Below, piece after piece: positions 14,397-29,300 of a stretch of DNA of 64,000 nt (within the stretch, counting starts at the first letter, position 1; every line of letters starts with the position of its first letter). The DNA lies in contig OU015495.1 of the NCBI GenBank assembly GCA_907164885.2, positions 99,112,832-99,176,831 on the forward strand, written 5' to 3'. The notes below the pieces were generated by a model, which did no database searches, was not told where the DNA came from, and worked only from the letters and a program-made list of their open reading frames with translations. A program made the position numbers and the translations under genes. This DNA is from Dolomedes plantarius (Eukaryota; Arthropoda; Arachnida; Araneae; Dolomedidae).

Positions 14397-17300
14397 ATTT
14401 GTGGCGTATTATTTTGAAGACACTGTATCCAGTTCCGTTTTGATTCAAGAATTCAGTCCACAAAAACATTTTCTTCTTTATTCTATCAAAAATGGAGAAA
14501 ATGATCCTGTTCTAAATGCAGAATTTAATAAAAGAAAGTCTGGAACTGGCCAAAAAATAGGGTAATTATTTTGTCAAACATGACCCTAATGAGGAACATG
14601 CTGGGAAGTTCAACATGAACTGAAGTTGTTGACAGCCCGTACAGAGAACGCCCTAACCAAAACACGTACACAATGGTTAATAACTGAATTCTTCGTAAAA
14701 CCAGTGAATCATCAGTACTAGAGGAGCCTCGTACTGATTTGGCTCAAGAGATCACAGGAAGAATGTCATTAATAGGGAAGAAGATGATGTCCACAACATT
14801 TCTAGTGATATCAGTGATATTCCAGTCGTACGCAAACGTATGCACCGTTTATTGTCAGAAAGTGAAAATGAATAAAAAATTTTTATGTGTAAAAACCGAA
14901 TTATTATTATTTTTTGATCATGACGAATTTTTTTCATTTCAATTGCATATTATTACATGTGTATTTTGTTGAAATATGGTTTTTTAAAATTATTTTTACT
15001 GATTTTTTAGACCCGGAACCAATTTTTTTCCTTCCATAGATACAATGTCTTTTTTTTACACGTATTCTTCTGGAATGTATCTATCGCGTAAAAACAGAAT
15101 TAGGTGTACTGCAAATAAAAATTATTATCACAGAAAAGAAGTAAAAGATTGGGGGGAGGGGAAATAAAACCAAAAAACTGCCACTGAGTAGGTTTTGTAA
15201 TCGAAAACACAAATTTGTTTCTGATATATTTTCATGAAATTTTTATAAAATACTCAATGTCTATGAATAAAGAAATTAACACTGATTGTTAAAGAATAAG
15301 TCAAACATATGCAACAATGCAGATCAATATCGCATAGTTTTCCAAATTAACGGAAATAATTTTATGTAAATTATAGAAAGAGTCAGTTTTATGAATATTA
15401 AACTGAAATTATTGCATTTAAGTGACAGTAAAAAGTGAAAGCACTAACTACATCATATAGAACAAAATTAATCAAATTCTTAAAAGGTAGGATTTTGCTG
15501 ATGACCATGAAAATTTTCTTTCAAATCCAATTAATATGATGATGGATAAAAGTACTTCATTTACTGATTTGACTATAATATTTGGAATAGCAAAAATATG
15601 ATTTGGAATAATGAACAAGCAAAAATAAAATGATGCACTCTCAATATTGCAAGAAATAATTTGGAACAATACATCTACTCTTTTAAACCCTGATGGAAGT
15701 AAATTGTACTTTAACCAGGTTCGCTGCCATTGACGGCTAGCACGTAAGTTTGGTGCTACCTCGTATGCTGGCGGAGCTCTGGGACGACGGTCGACTAAGA
15801 TAAGTTATATGCTTTATTTTTAGTGGGGCTTTGGAGGTTGAACGAAGAGGTTTTTGAGGCATGTTAGTGAAGCATTATTTTTATATTTTACGTGCGTGGT
15901 TTTCAAATTGTGTTTTTAATTTATTATGTGCATTTCTAAAAATGGCGGACAGTACAAGTATGGCAGGACCTTTACAGCCCAAGAAAGGAAAGTAAATAAA
16001 AAATTGACTGAAGCCGAAATATTAAAATTATTAGAAAAGAGTGATCTTTCTGATTATGACAGCACAGATGATAAGATTATGATTGGGATTCTATGAGCGA
16101 TCGAAGGAGATGTGATGTTTGCGATGGACACCATAGAATCGTTGGCATCTGAGGATGGATATCAATTTTTACTGGCAGCAAACGTGTTAATGCATTTGAG
16201 ACAGAAAAGAAACTCATTTTTGCAAAATGTTGTTGTACTAAGATAATACATACATTTTGGCCACTTAACTCACCATAAGCTGTTTTGCATACTGAAAATT
16301 ACAAGCCACCTTCTTTATAATAATAATAATAATAATAATTTAAAAAAAAAAAAAAAGGGGGGGGGGGGGAATAGAATGTATAAAAAGAAAAATCCCATGA
16401 AAAGCATTTAAGAGAAATAAATATACCCTATACCTTCTATACCTGCTGCTTTTTATACGCATTTGCTATAACAGCCTTTTTCAATGTATGGCACTTTTTT
16501 GACCACAAGGTTTCATTATACGGCCGCATCAGCGGAAAGTGATGATAGCAACATATTATAGCTTAGTGATCCTTCATGTTAATGTCATCATCACATTAAA
16601 CAGTTTTTAAACATTTTATTTTATGTTTTTATTATATGTATGCATATGTCATACGATTTTTTTGGGTTAATTTTTTGAATTTCTGTTTATTGTTTACATT
16701 TTTGTACTTTTATTTTTATGCAAGCATTTTTAAGGAATAGAAAGAATGAAATGCTTTATGAATTAAAAACTATGTTATTTATAAAAAATTGGAACAGATC
16801 CAATTAAATTTGTATGGGTTTGTATCAAAATAATTCATTCGTTGTACGGCCAACTTTCCGGAATGTATCTAGGCCGTAAAGCGAGGTATGGGTGTTTATA
16901 TGTTTTTTATATATAAATATTAATTTATTAGAGGAAAATTCACAGCTATTTCCTATGGGAGTCTATTTTTTTCAGGACCAGCTCGCTAATTTTTGGATTC
17001 TATTTTTGAATTTTGTTACTTCTTCAAGTACTTTTGTGACCAGTAAACAACCTGATTTAATTGTTACAATACTAAAGTTAACAAATCTCACCAAGTTCTT
17101 GAAGAGCTGACAGCATGTGATGTAAAAGTGAATCCTTAAATAATAATTTCTATCGATCGTGTTGTACGATTCTTTAGTTTCTTTGAGTCAGTAGAGTCAG
17201 CAGCCTTAATCTTCCTCCTTACATTCAAAAACTTTATCATCAGTAATTGAGCGCGTACTATATAGGCCCGCAACATGCCTGAAATAATGGATCATAGTCA

Positions 17301-20300
17301 AACTTTGAATTAAATGTAATGAGAAAAATTATCTTAGATTATCAAAAACCTCTATTTTCAATGGGTCTCCCAAGTTTTCAAGCTCAATTATGTATACTAA
17401 GAGATATTTATTTTTTACATTATAAAACAGTATAAAAAAAAAGTGAGAAAAAATACTTAATTTATAACCACAATGGCAGAAAACAAATCTTAAGCCCAAG
17501 GTAAACAACCGAAAATAAGAAGTTTCTAAGGACTTTTAAGGACTATACAAATCCTGTTTAAGCATAGTTTAGAATTGTTCTAATCTTACTGATGTTTTTA
17601 AAAATAAACATGAATATATAAGATGGCTCTTAAAGACAATAAAATCTATTTTGTAAAATTGTATGCCTCCAAGCGAATTAAATATTCGCTGTGCAAAAAA
17701 TTTGTATCTGAAGTTTATTCACAAGACTTCATTCACAAGTTCTGAATTGCATAAAATGTTGTCAATTATCATTAAACGTTGTTATTATCAATTAAATGTT
17801 GTTAATTATCATTAAACAAAGAGGTTTGAATTGTTTAAAATAAGTTGAGATTTCTGTTCTATTCTCAATATTTTAAAACATTTTTAATTTTACAGTATTG
17901 CTGTTGGTATGGATGCAGTTCAACTCTGCTTTCAATATTTTAAAATTTTTAATTTAAAAATATTTTCTATATTTGTAAAAATCCATTGACAATATGAGAA
18001 ACTAATAAGAATAGTTACAAAGTGACAAAATGTATGGCTGAAGCTCCAGTGAGAGGAACCACAACTGCAATTTTTTTGCTTGGGTTTAATGGTGCACAGT
18101 CTAACACAGGACATAAAAGCACCGAGACATAAGACTACAGCCGAAAAATAGAATATATAAAAGTACTAGACTCAAACCAACTACGGAAATTAAAGATATT
18201 TAAAACACCAACTTTTTTGGATACTAAAAAGAGTTTCAAATGTGATAAATTGGTATAAAGTGGTGATAAAAATGATGTGTAAATGTTATAAAATATGATA
18301 TATAAAAAGTAATTATATGTAAATTGATAAAAACTATATGTGTAAGGTAATAAAAATGAAGATATATAAAATTGATAAAATATTCAATGATATGAATGGT
18401 AAAAGCACTAAAAGTTAAAAAGTAAAATCAAAGACAAAAACAATACTATGTATAAAACCAATAGAAAATAAAAAGGGGAAAAAGTCAAGAGTGAAAGCTG
18501 ATAAAAGCCAAACCTTCTGGATGGGAAAACCCCATCCAGATTAAAGTCAAGTACTAGAATACAAAAGAAACGAAAGTACAACAGAAATTAAGAGCGAAAA
18601 GCCCTACATTTTTTTAAAAAAACAGGAGTTAAAGACTCCTCTAAAACAACATCATTGCCCGAGTCCTCGGACACAAAAAATTTAATTCGTCTCAGAGGCA
18701 AGCCAACAGATGTACTGATGATTTTTAAAAATATAATTTGGAACCTTCATTTTCATAGAGTGGCTAATGTACTTTCATACATAAGAAATTTTACAAAAAG
18801 AAGGCATACAAAAGAAATTTTAAGACAATAATATAAAAAAAGATCTTTTCAATCAACATTTTTAGATGAAATACTATTCAATGGGCAACGATTGCTTACT
18901 GGCTCAGGGGTAAAATGGTGCTTAAACCATTCAGAGATAAGACTTTTGTATGACACCATCTTTCCAAACAAGGCACATTAATTTTTACTGGCCCTGAAAA
19001 TCACTAGATGAATGTTAACTAAACAGTTCTTAGTTGCCCAACTTTATACCAAGAAATTTAATATGAAACCTATTAGTAAAATATCCAAAGAAATACTTAG
19101 ATTACTAACCAATAGATGGATTACCAATCCATTGAAAAAAATTTTGTATTCTTATATACAAAATGGCATTAAAGAACTAGAAATATGAACATATTTCTAG
19201 TTTTATACCGGAAAAGCAGATTTCTTTTAATAAGACTCATCACAAGCAAGATAAAATGATGGTAAATAATTCAGAAGTGACATACCTGTTTTTTATTGCA
19301 GCCCTCAATTTTTTATATTGTTTTTGTATGCATCTCATTCGAAAATATGACTGAATGACGGTTGCTGCTTTGTGCCTCTTCAGTAAATAAGCACGAGCAG
19401 CTCGCTGAAAGTCCAATTGTGCTTTGTCTCAAGTAAACCATACCAAAGATGCTGCCTTAATGCATTTGGCAAATTCTGAAATTAACACATATAACATTAA
19501 TAACATTTATTCATTCTAAAGTTAATAGTATTCAATGTTCAAACAAAACATTGAATGTATGTACATACCATAGTACTTACAATTAAAGTGAGTACTGTTA
19601 GTATTTTACTACATATGTAAAAAGGGAGAAACTGAGGGACATTTTTAATGGGTGGCAAAAAGCATTTCTCAGGCTTCTTATTTAAAAAGTTCTTTAGCAA
19701 ACATTATGAAATTTACCATGATATACTAAAGCAGTGATTCTGAATACTAAATCTTGATATTAACTTTCTTCATGAATAATTTTTTAATTCACTGCGTAAA
19801 TAAACAAATTAAATTCAGAAAGTAATAAAAAACTTTGATAAACTTTTTTTTGGTTAAGAGTTGGGAGATTTTATTTCTTCATACTACTTTTGATGACCAC
19901 TAGAAACAAATGGAAGTACCTTTTGAGTCACTCAGATGAAGTTTTAAATGAGATAATTAACTTTTTTTCCCCCAGGAGCTATTGTAATCTTTTTCTAAGC
20001 TTACCAAGGAAATATACCTTTCTTAAAATATTGTTCAATAATTTTTAAAATTGCCTTTCTCTTGAGGTCACAAATTAAGTGCCACCCTTATTTATACTTT
20101 AAAAATTACTGTTGAATATCTTCTTTACGAACTCAGAAAATTTCAGGATCTGTATTTAAGAAAAACAAGACATCAACATTTTTTTAAGAAGAGGGGGTGG
20201 GGTGGGGGGCTATACTTTATTGCAATCTGTAGGATAATACAGAAGCAGTATATACTCAGCACTCAATAAATTTTTTTGTTTGCAAGACAATATATAATGT

Positions 20301-23300
20301 TTATAACTTAGAAAGGAACAGTTTTATTTAATTTCCTTTCAGAGTTATATAAAAACAGAAAGCTTCCTATTTTCAGCAGAAGCAATAATAGATTTATCAA
20401 CATTTATTTTGTTGATTTAGCACCTACTCTCAGCAGATTAACAAATGCTAAAATTTTTATGTACCTAAAGAAACATATTGACTGAAACTAAAATTCTCAT
20501 TACATTGAGCTAGGTATAAATTATTAATATCAGTTCGAAACAAAGTGACTTCAGTTATGCATGTCATCAATTCCAGAATCGAAGATTCTTTAAAAATAAA
20601 GTATTTAAAATGATAGAGTAACTGCCTGATTATGTTTTACTATAAATGTACAATTAGGCTGTTTGCTATTCTATACATTAAGCACAATTCAAATAAGGAA
20701 GATACATAGACATAAGAACAAATGTACTTACTGTTTGATTTGAAATAAGAGATCTCATGTTGTTGCAGATCTTTCTTTCTTTCCAAGACCTGAAAGCTCT
20801 TTGTATCCTTATTGCAGCTGTTACAACAGTTCTTAATTTTTATGTACAGCATAACCCGCCATAAGCTTGGATCTTAATACAGCTCTCTTTCTTCTTTTGA
20901 TAACACTGATATTCTTTCTCACCAATTTTTATAAGCCAAATAATGGCGTTCAATGACACAAACACTTTTTTAAACTTATTAAACTACTCTGTACAACAAA
21001 CTTGCGAACATGAGCTTGTAATACAGTTACAGCCTTTTTTTCTTCAAAACTCTCTTCTCTCTTTGTACATTTTGAAAGTTGATTGAATAATGATAGCTGA
21101 AGTTCGCAAATTACATATTGTTGTTGAGTCTTTCCTCAGAAGCACAGATCGAAAATATCTCTGAATAATTATAGTAGATTCCTTTTGTGTAATATAATGC
21201 TGTCTCATAATATGAGTTCTATAGACAGCTTGTATTTTTGTAGCTGAATAATGAAGTTTCTTTAGATAACACCTAGTAGAAATCCTCGCACTAAAGCTTG
21301 AGCTGTAACATACATTTTTTTGTGTGAACAAAGTCTTCTCTACTTTCTTGGACAGTATATAAGCCCTGCATGTTTTTGTAATATTAAAGTGGCATCGCGT
21401 TTCTCTAAGTATGTTTTACGACAAAATATATTTCTGACAAATGCTTGTATTTTAATGCAAGCTTTTTTCTGTAGCTCAAATATTTTTTAACAAGATCACC
21501 ACGGATGACAGATTGAATAGTTATTATTGAAGATTGAGTAAAAGAAATTTGAAACGAACTCTTTTTGCAGTTTGCCAAGCTACAAATACTTTTGTAAGGT
21601 TATAACAGAATTTCTAAGTTGAACATACTTTTTTCTGGCAATATCACTACGATATTTAGATTGAATGTAACAGATGCATTTCGGAATTTTGAGAACTTTT
21701 TCATAGCTAGAACCATACGAACAAATGATTGTACTTTAATACAAGAAGTTTTTTGTCTCAAGAAATTTTGTTTAACTTGTGGGCTTCAAGTGTAGCCCTG
21801 TATTTCCTTTGAATGAAAATAGTCGATGAAACGAATGGAAATGAATTCTTTACGACATTTATGCATACGAAAATAAGACTGTATAATGATACATGCTGTG
21901 CGAAAAAGACAATAAGTTTGTTCGGACTGCAATGGATATTTGATAGTGTCTGAAGTATTTTGAATAACTAAAGTTGCATTACATACTTTATTATACCTAG
22001 TCTTATGATAAACATTCGAACAAAAGATTGGATAAGAATACAGGATTTTTTCTGCTTTAAGAAATTTCTCTTAGCTATTAAACATCGAAATTTGGACTGC
22101 AATAAATAACAGAATGTCTTTTTTCAATAAATTCCGTCCGATACAATTCCGTCAACTGTTTGTGACGATACCATTTTTGTAAGACAATAGCTGCTTCATG
22201 AACCTTGTTGTACTTTTTCCTCATTACATACATCCTAAAGTTGCTTGATTAAAACACAGGACTTTTTCTGCCATTATAAAATTCTTTTAGCCAAAAATGA
22301 TCTCATTCTAGACGCAAATATTATAGCTTTTCCTCTTTTCATAATAGGAATTCTGTTGCATCTTCATCAGCCTCCAATTGCGAAAATATGTCCTGAATGC
22401 ATATAACAGCATTCTTAATTCTCGTGAATTTGTTTCTAGAGCTGAGCATGCGAAAGAAAGTTTGTATTATTATGCAAGAATGTTTCTGTTTCAAAGTATT
22501 GTTTTCCTGCTAGTACTGACGAAATGTAGATTGTAAAAAAATTGCAGCCTGCCTTTTAAGCAAATAATCTGAACGTTGAATTTCATTAACTTCCAGCAAC
22601 GATAATATGTTTGTAGTGAAATTGTAGCCTGACAAATTTCCTTGTATTTTTTTGTTGATGATACATGCGCACAAAAGACTGTATCAAATACAAGCAGTCT
22701 TTTGCTCCAGAAACCTTTTCTGTGCCATTGCTGATCGAACTTTAGACTGCAAGAGGATTACAGCTCTTCTCTGTTGAATATAAATGTTTCTTTGAGCTTT
22801 CATAACTAGTTTGATTACGAAAATGCCTCTGTACAAAAATTAACAGCATTACGGGTTTCAACATATTTCTTATGTTGAATATGCATTCGTACAAGCAGAC
22901 TGTATAAAATACATGCCTTTTTCTGATGCATAACCTTTTACGTGCGATAAATGAACGAACTCTTGACTGCAGCAAAACCACAGCTTTTCTTTTATGCATA
23001 TTTTTTCCTCTGAACTTTCATAACTTGTTGATTACGGATATACTGCTGCAAAGAAATTACAGCATACGAATTCTGGTATATTCCTTATGTTGAGATGCAT
23101 ACGAACATATGACTGGATTAAAATACATGCTCTCTTTTGTTCTAAAAATTTTCTTCTGGAAACTATGGATCGATAATGGGACTGTGTAAAATGACAGCTT
23201 TTCTAAGTGAATATACTTGGCTCTCTGAATTTTCATTAGACACTGACTCGATAATACTTTTGTACAGCAATAATAGCATTACGAGTTTTTATATATTTCT

Positions 23301-26300
23301 TTGCTGAATGTACATGCGAATCAAAAGAACTGAATCAATATACAAGCTTTCTTTCTCTGAAGGAATTTCCTTCTAGTGATCATTGAACGTATTTTAGACT
23401 GCAGTAAAATGACATATAATTTTTTCTGAATGAAATCATTTTGAATCTTTCTCTAAGTTATAAGAACGGTAGAACGGTTGTATGCGTGCTGCAGCTTCTT
23501 GCATATTGTGGTACTTTCTCTTACATGTTATCATGACGAACATATGACTGTATTTTTATTACGAAGCCTTAAAATGGTGAAACTGGGTACGAGCTCTATG
23601 ACAGCGAGTAAGAGCTTGAATCTTGATAGTAGCCTTTTTAATTTAGTATAATCATGATATTGCTTTTTCATCTCAAGTTTAGCTCTATACCGTTCTTGAA
23701 CAATGAGGCAAGATTTCTTAGCTTTTTATAATCTGATTGTGCTTTCCATCTCTATATGTGCTCTGATAAGTGCAGCTTTCTATTGAGAATTTTCATAGAC
23801 TTTCTGACACACCACCACGAATAAAAGCCTGAAATTTTGTATTCCTTCTTAGGTAGCCATATAATTTTGTCTACTCAATGCACATAAGTTTATAGCACGA
23901 TAGTAACTTGAATTTAATAACAGATGCTCTAATTTTCAAATATTTTTTCTTGAACAAATTTCCTGGAGCAGCTTGTACCAATATTATGTTATTTACAGAT
24001 TTTAAATAATTTTTTCTGAAATTAAACATCTGAATATTGACTGCAATTTAATGGCACTTAGTCTCATGTCTATAAATTTCTTCCTTTGCATTTTTCCTAC
24101 TCTGTAGGTGCTCAATTACAGCCACTGATTTTTCAACTGAAGAATCGTCTTGCAACAGTGACATTCTATACACAGAATTGAATTTTATGGCAGATTTTCG
24201 AGAAGTTATAAAGTTGTTTCTCACTCGACGTCCAAGCAGTGTGTTACGCCATCTATTCTGCATAACTATAGCAGATTTCTTCAATTTTAAGAATTTCCTC
24301 CTGGTAATCAACATTCGGGTATATTTTTGAATTACAATAGCAGATTGTTTCTTCCTCTTGAATGTATTAAGAGCAATTTGCATGCGAATTACAGACTGAA
24401 TGACTACTACATGTTGTCGATACAGTAAGAAGTTGCATGAACTTGTCGACCTAAAAGAATTGCACGCCATTTTCTCTGAATCGAAATAATGCTTGATTTT
24501 ACAAGGCAGAAGCGTTTGCGCAGTTGGAAGGCACGGAAATTCTTCTGTATTGTGACAGCTGCACATCTTTTTCTTCTAAAGCTTTGAATAGCAATAAAAC
24601 GACGAATAACTGACTGAGCAAGAATTACACTATTACGATATGATAAATAATCTAAACGAGTCTTTTTATGCAAGACATTTTAAATGCCATAACTTTTGAA
24701 TCTTTATAGCACTTTCTCTCACTTTCTTAAATTTCTTTTAATAATAAATGTTCGAACATACTTCTGGATAATAACTGATGACCTTTTTAGTCTGATCATA
24801 CTGTCCTTCGTGCAATATACTTTCGTATGACAGACTGTAGAGATACTATGCTCTTGAGACATTGAATATAGACTGGCGTGTTTTCTTTCCAACAGAAACT
24901 GCTCGCCACCAAGTTTGAATTTTAACAGCATTTTGAAGCATAGTTAAATATTGCTTTTAGCTATGTACCATCCTTACACAAGCCTGAATCTTCACAATAG
25001 ATTTATTTCTAAGAGCTGAATTTTCACAGAACGATACCAGTCTTTGAATACTGATGGCTGCAATTACGATGATTTTGATACTCTTGACTATAAAGATTCA
25101 GTAGAGCAGTAACCTCTGAATTTTTGCTGAATAATAATGCATGCATTTCTAATTTTATTGTATTTCATTTTCTTCAACCACATTCTGACATAAGCTTGTA
25201 TTTTAACAGCAGAAAGTTGTTGCTTCTTATAATATCTTCTAATAAGCAGCATACCTCTGGCATAAGCTTGTAATTTTATAACACGTTGTCGAGTATTGTC
25301 ATATATAAGTTTCTGAATTTTACCTTTTACTCTTGCACGATAATTTTGTTGAATTTTAAGTGTAATGTGTTGCTTATGGTAATAATTGAGATCCTGAGCA
25401 TACCACTGACCGAAAGTTATGCCTGAATTACAGTGGCAGCTTGCTGACATTTTGATATGTAATTTTCTCAAAGAGAATCCACGAAAGCAGCCTAAAAATG
25501 AAATAAAAAATAGTTATGATTTAGCGAAGAAAATAGACAGAGAAAATGGGATGAACTTTATAACATTAAGTGCAAGTTACTTACCTGAATGATAAGAGCA
25601 ATTCTTAGGTTCGGCCATTCAAAACTTGTCTTTGTCTTAATTCAGCAAGTTGCTTCTTTGCAACAATGCAGTCTCCAATAACGTTGAATTATAATTGCAG
25701 CAGGTGTTTGCAGTGTCTAACCTTCTTTTAGAGCTAAAACCTACGCAACAACCAAATAAAACCCCTGAGATGTTCTAACAGCGCATAAAATTTCAAATGC
25801 TGAAAACATGAATGATGTTATGCAGTTTTAAGCACCTATACATTATCTTTAATTCAATGTAAAATAATTTTTTTTCTAGTATCCCTATTTATTTTAGAAG
25901 TAGTACTGAAAAAAAAATCTAATGAAAACTAAGGAAACTAATGTAATGTATAAGTGCATCATACGTATACAGATGTTTATTTCTCCCATAAGAAAAAAAT
26001 AAAAGAAAAATTAGCATATAACACAGCAAAAATTTTCCATAAGTCACAGCATAAGTCTGAAGTGATACAAAACAGATATAAACATAGCAACTACAAGACA
26101 TCCATACTATTAATGAGTAGCAAAATAGATATAGACTAAAATTTTTTCTAATTATTCCCAACTACAATCATATTTAAGAATTCATTTATTTAAGTTGCAT
26201 ATTAAGTGTAAATGAAAAATAATTTCTTCTTAATATTTATTCACTGAAGGGGTAGAATTTGCAATAACTTATGAACTAAAGACTGATGAAATAATTTTTG

Positions 26301-29300
26301 AGTTCAATTTCTTTGAAAAATGAAATGATGCTGGTTTAATAATGTTAAAGAATGAATAAAAATTCAAAATTTGTTATGTTATCCATTTTCTCTGATTGTC
26401 TTTATGAATCAATTTACAACTAACTTGTGTGTCCCCTTACACAAATTTTGTTACCATGTTTATTCATACAAAAATAAAAGCTCTTTATTAAATCTTTTAC
26501 AATGATTGAAATATCCTTTATAGTACTCTTACATCTTAAGTTTTGAGTAAACATTAAAATGTATCCCACATGTTCACGACTGTAATCAACACACAGAGGA
26601 TAAACTAAAGAATGTTTCTTAAAAAAACAAAAAAGTATAATTCTAAAAATAAAATATGATTTATACATAATTTTTAAATAGCATATTAAATACATCAAGC
26701 CTTTGATGTTGTTCTTCTTCAACATATAAGTACGCCAAGCATGTAATATATTTTTCGTGCTGCTCGTATTTTCAATACTGAGTTCCATTAAATGGATATT
26801 AATGTAAGAAACTAAAGTGATCAATCACTTTCTCATCCGGCATTGTTATTGGGACATGGCAGAAGGAGTGGACATAAAACTGGAATATTACCACTTCTTG
26901 GGAACTGTGAAATAGATATATATATATATACATTGAAACACACTTTAAATTTCTCCTAAGCAAAATACAATAATTTCAAAACTATTTATTAATATTATAC
27001 ATTAAACTTTAGGCACAAATCAGAGTATTTTGCACAACATTAATCAGCCAACACCATTTAACATCAATTCCGGTTACATATTAAGCAGAGATTAAGACAA
27101 AATACTAGTTGTAGTATTGTACCAAATAGAAAAATACTTACAAAGTCTGTAGGTTATGTGCGATGACAGAATTTTTTTCAAAGTTATTAAGAATTAAAGA
27201 AATGAATACAATAAATAGCGATAATAACACAAAAAATGAATAAAATCCCCTTACTTTTTGAAACACCAGAGTTAAATTATCTTTTTCATTTTTCAGCAAC
27301 TTTTCCATAAGAGAATTTTGTTGGCCTGAAGGAATAAAAATATGAGCTATAACCGACAAAGAGTAAAAAGTACTTCAAACTTTTACAAACAATAATTAAA
27401 CTCATGACTGGCATGACAGCCCAGTGTGGGTCATGGCATTATTTCAAGCATTTCCCCATTCTAACCCCTCTTGGCCAGGCTTCTCCAATTTTTTATTCAA
27501 ATAATTTTAAGAACCTCTTCAATGCTATCCACTGATCTCAACCTTGGTTTTCATTAAAAATTCTGCATAATTCATTTTGAACATTTCCCACCATTTTTCA
27601 GCTATTTTAATGCTGCCAAACAATTTTCTCAGGAGCATCTTTCAAGTAAAACTAACAACATTTTTTTTTTTTTTTTTTTTTGGGGGGGGGGGGGGGGGTG
27701 TTAAGATCTAAACTTCGGAAGCCCCAACTGGTTACATTATAATTTTGTAAAGAAAGATTTTGGTTTCCCTGTTTAATACCAAACAGTTCAAACTACACAT
27801 AACTGTAACTCGATAACACCTCAGTTACATTTCTGTTTTTATTTAACAACTGCGGCCCGTCCCGACTTAGTCCGGGTTGAACAAAGATATTATGCCAATA
27901 AATTTCAGTTGATAGCCAATAAATTGTAAATCTTTTTTTACCTTAAGAAATACCCTAAATAATACCTTAAATTATTTTATGTTAGTTAATATTAAAATAA
28001 ATTTTTTAAAGAAAAAGCGTGCCGGAGAACGGCCAGGTTCGACAGCTAGCGTCAGAACAGAAGACCACCGCGATAGCACCACGATAAGGATCGTTGAGAA
28101 TCTCGGAACAAAAAGCGGTAGAAGACAGTAGCGGAAACAATGGAGACTGTTAGGGATTAAGCCCCTAACTTTATTTCTACTGATCAGATATAAATAATAT
28201 ATAGCCTATGTCCATCTGGAATAATGTTCCTTTCAAACAGTGAAAGAATTTCCTCAAATAGGTACAGTGGTTCTGAAGGTTTCCCTCCACGTACAAAATC
28301 GCTCTCCTCTTTATTATAAGTATAGATAGAACCACGCTAAGGATCGTTGAAGACCTTGGCACAAAAAGCGGTAGAGGACAGTAGCGGTAACAATGGAGAG
28401 TGTTTAGGATTAAGCCCCTAACTTTATTTCTACTGATAGAATATACATAATATATGCCTATGTCCATCTGGAATACTGTACCTTTTAAACAGTGAAAGAA
28501 TTTGTCAATAGGTACAGTGGTTCTGAAGATTACCCTCCACGTACAAAATCGCTCTCCGTCTTATAATATAAGTATAGATAGCACCACGTTAAGGATCGTT
28601 GAAGACCTCGGCACAAAAAGCGGTAGAGGACATAGCGGTAACAATGGAGATTGTTAGGATTTAATCCCCTAACTTTATTTCTACTGATTAGATAGACATA
28701 ATATATAGCCTATGTCCATCTGGAATACTGTACCTTTTAAACAGTGAAATATTTTCAAATAGGTGCAGTGGTTCTGAAAATTACCCTCCACGTACAAAAA
28801 TCGCTCATCATCCTTTAGATATAAGTATAGATAATTTTGTTCTGAGAATTAAAATCTGCCCCCACTCCAAAGTATCAACTCTAATTAATATAGATTTATT
28901 GTTAGTCAAAAGAAAATGTCAATGATATTAGTTAAGTGGCTAAACTGTTGGGCATTTAACTTCAAATTAAGATAGTCATTTCAGTAACAGCATTTAAGAA
29001 ATAACATACTGAGTAACTACAGATTTAGACTAAAGAAGTATTACATTAATTTAAAAATCTCAACTATAACTTCATACCAACTTCTGCTTTACAACACATA
29101 GATGCATACTTCCTCTGCTAAATAATTAAAGTAGTCCTCTGGCGACAAGACGTAGAAAAAAAGGGGTGTGTGTAAAAGCCTTTAAGACAATAATGAAATT
29201 GCAGCCTAATGTGCAAAGAAATCCATAAAGGGACAATCAAAACATACCAGTCTTCATTAGAATGGACAGCTGTCATTACTTCGGCAATTTCCAACTGTCG

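Noticed and set aside
14739..14972. 77-codon open frame
   Set aside because: No domain; the other frame looks more like transposon debris, and length alone is not significant.
18690..18720. CTGATGA as a possible hammerhead ribozyme core
   Set aside because: No following GAAA box or closing stems.
25919..26161. Hydrophobic 80-codon minus-strand frame
   Set aside because: Hydrophobicity follows from T-rich sequence; no start context, splice fit or motif.
27420..27500. Segment resembling the 3' end of a non-LTR retroelement
   Set aside because: Only a vague resemblance; no reverse transcriptase frame or tail.
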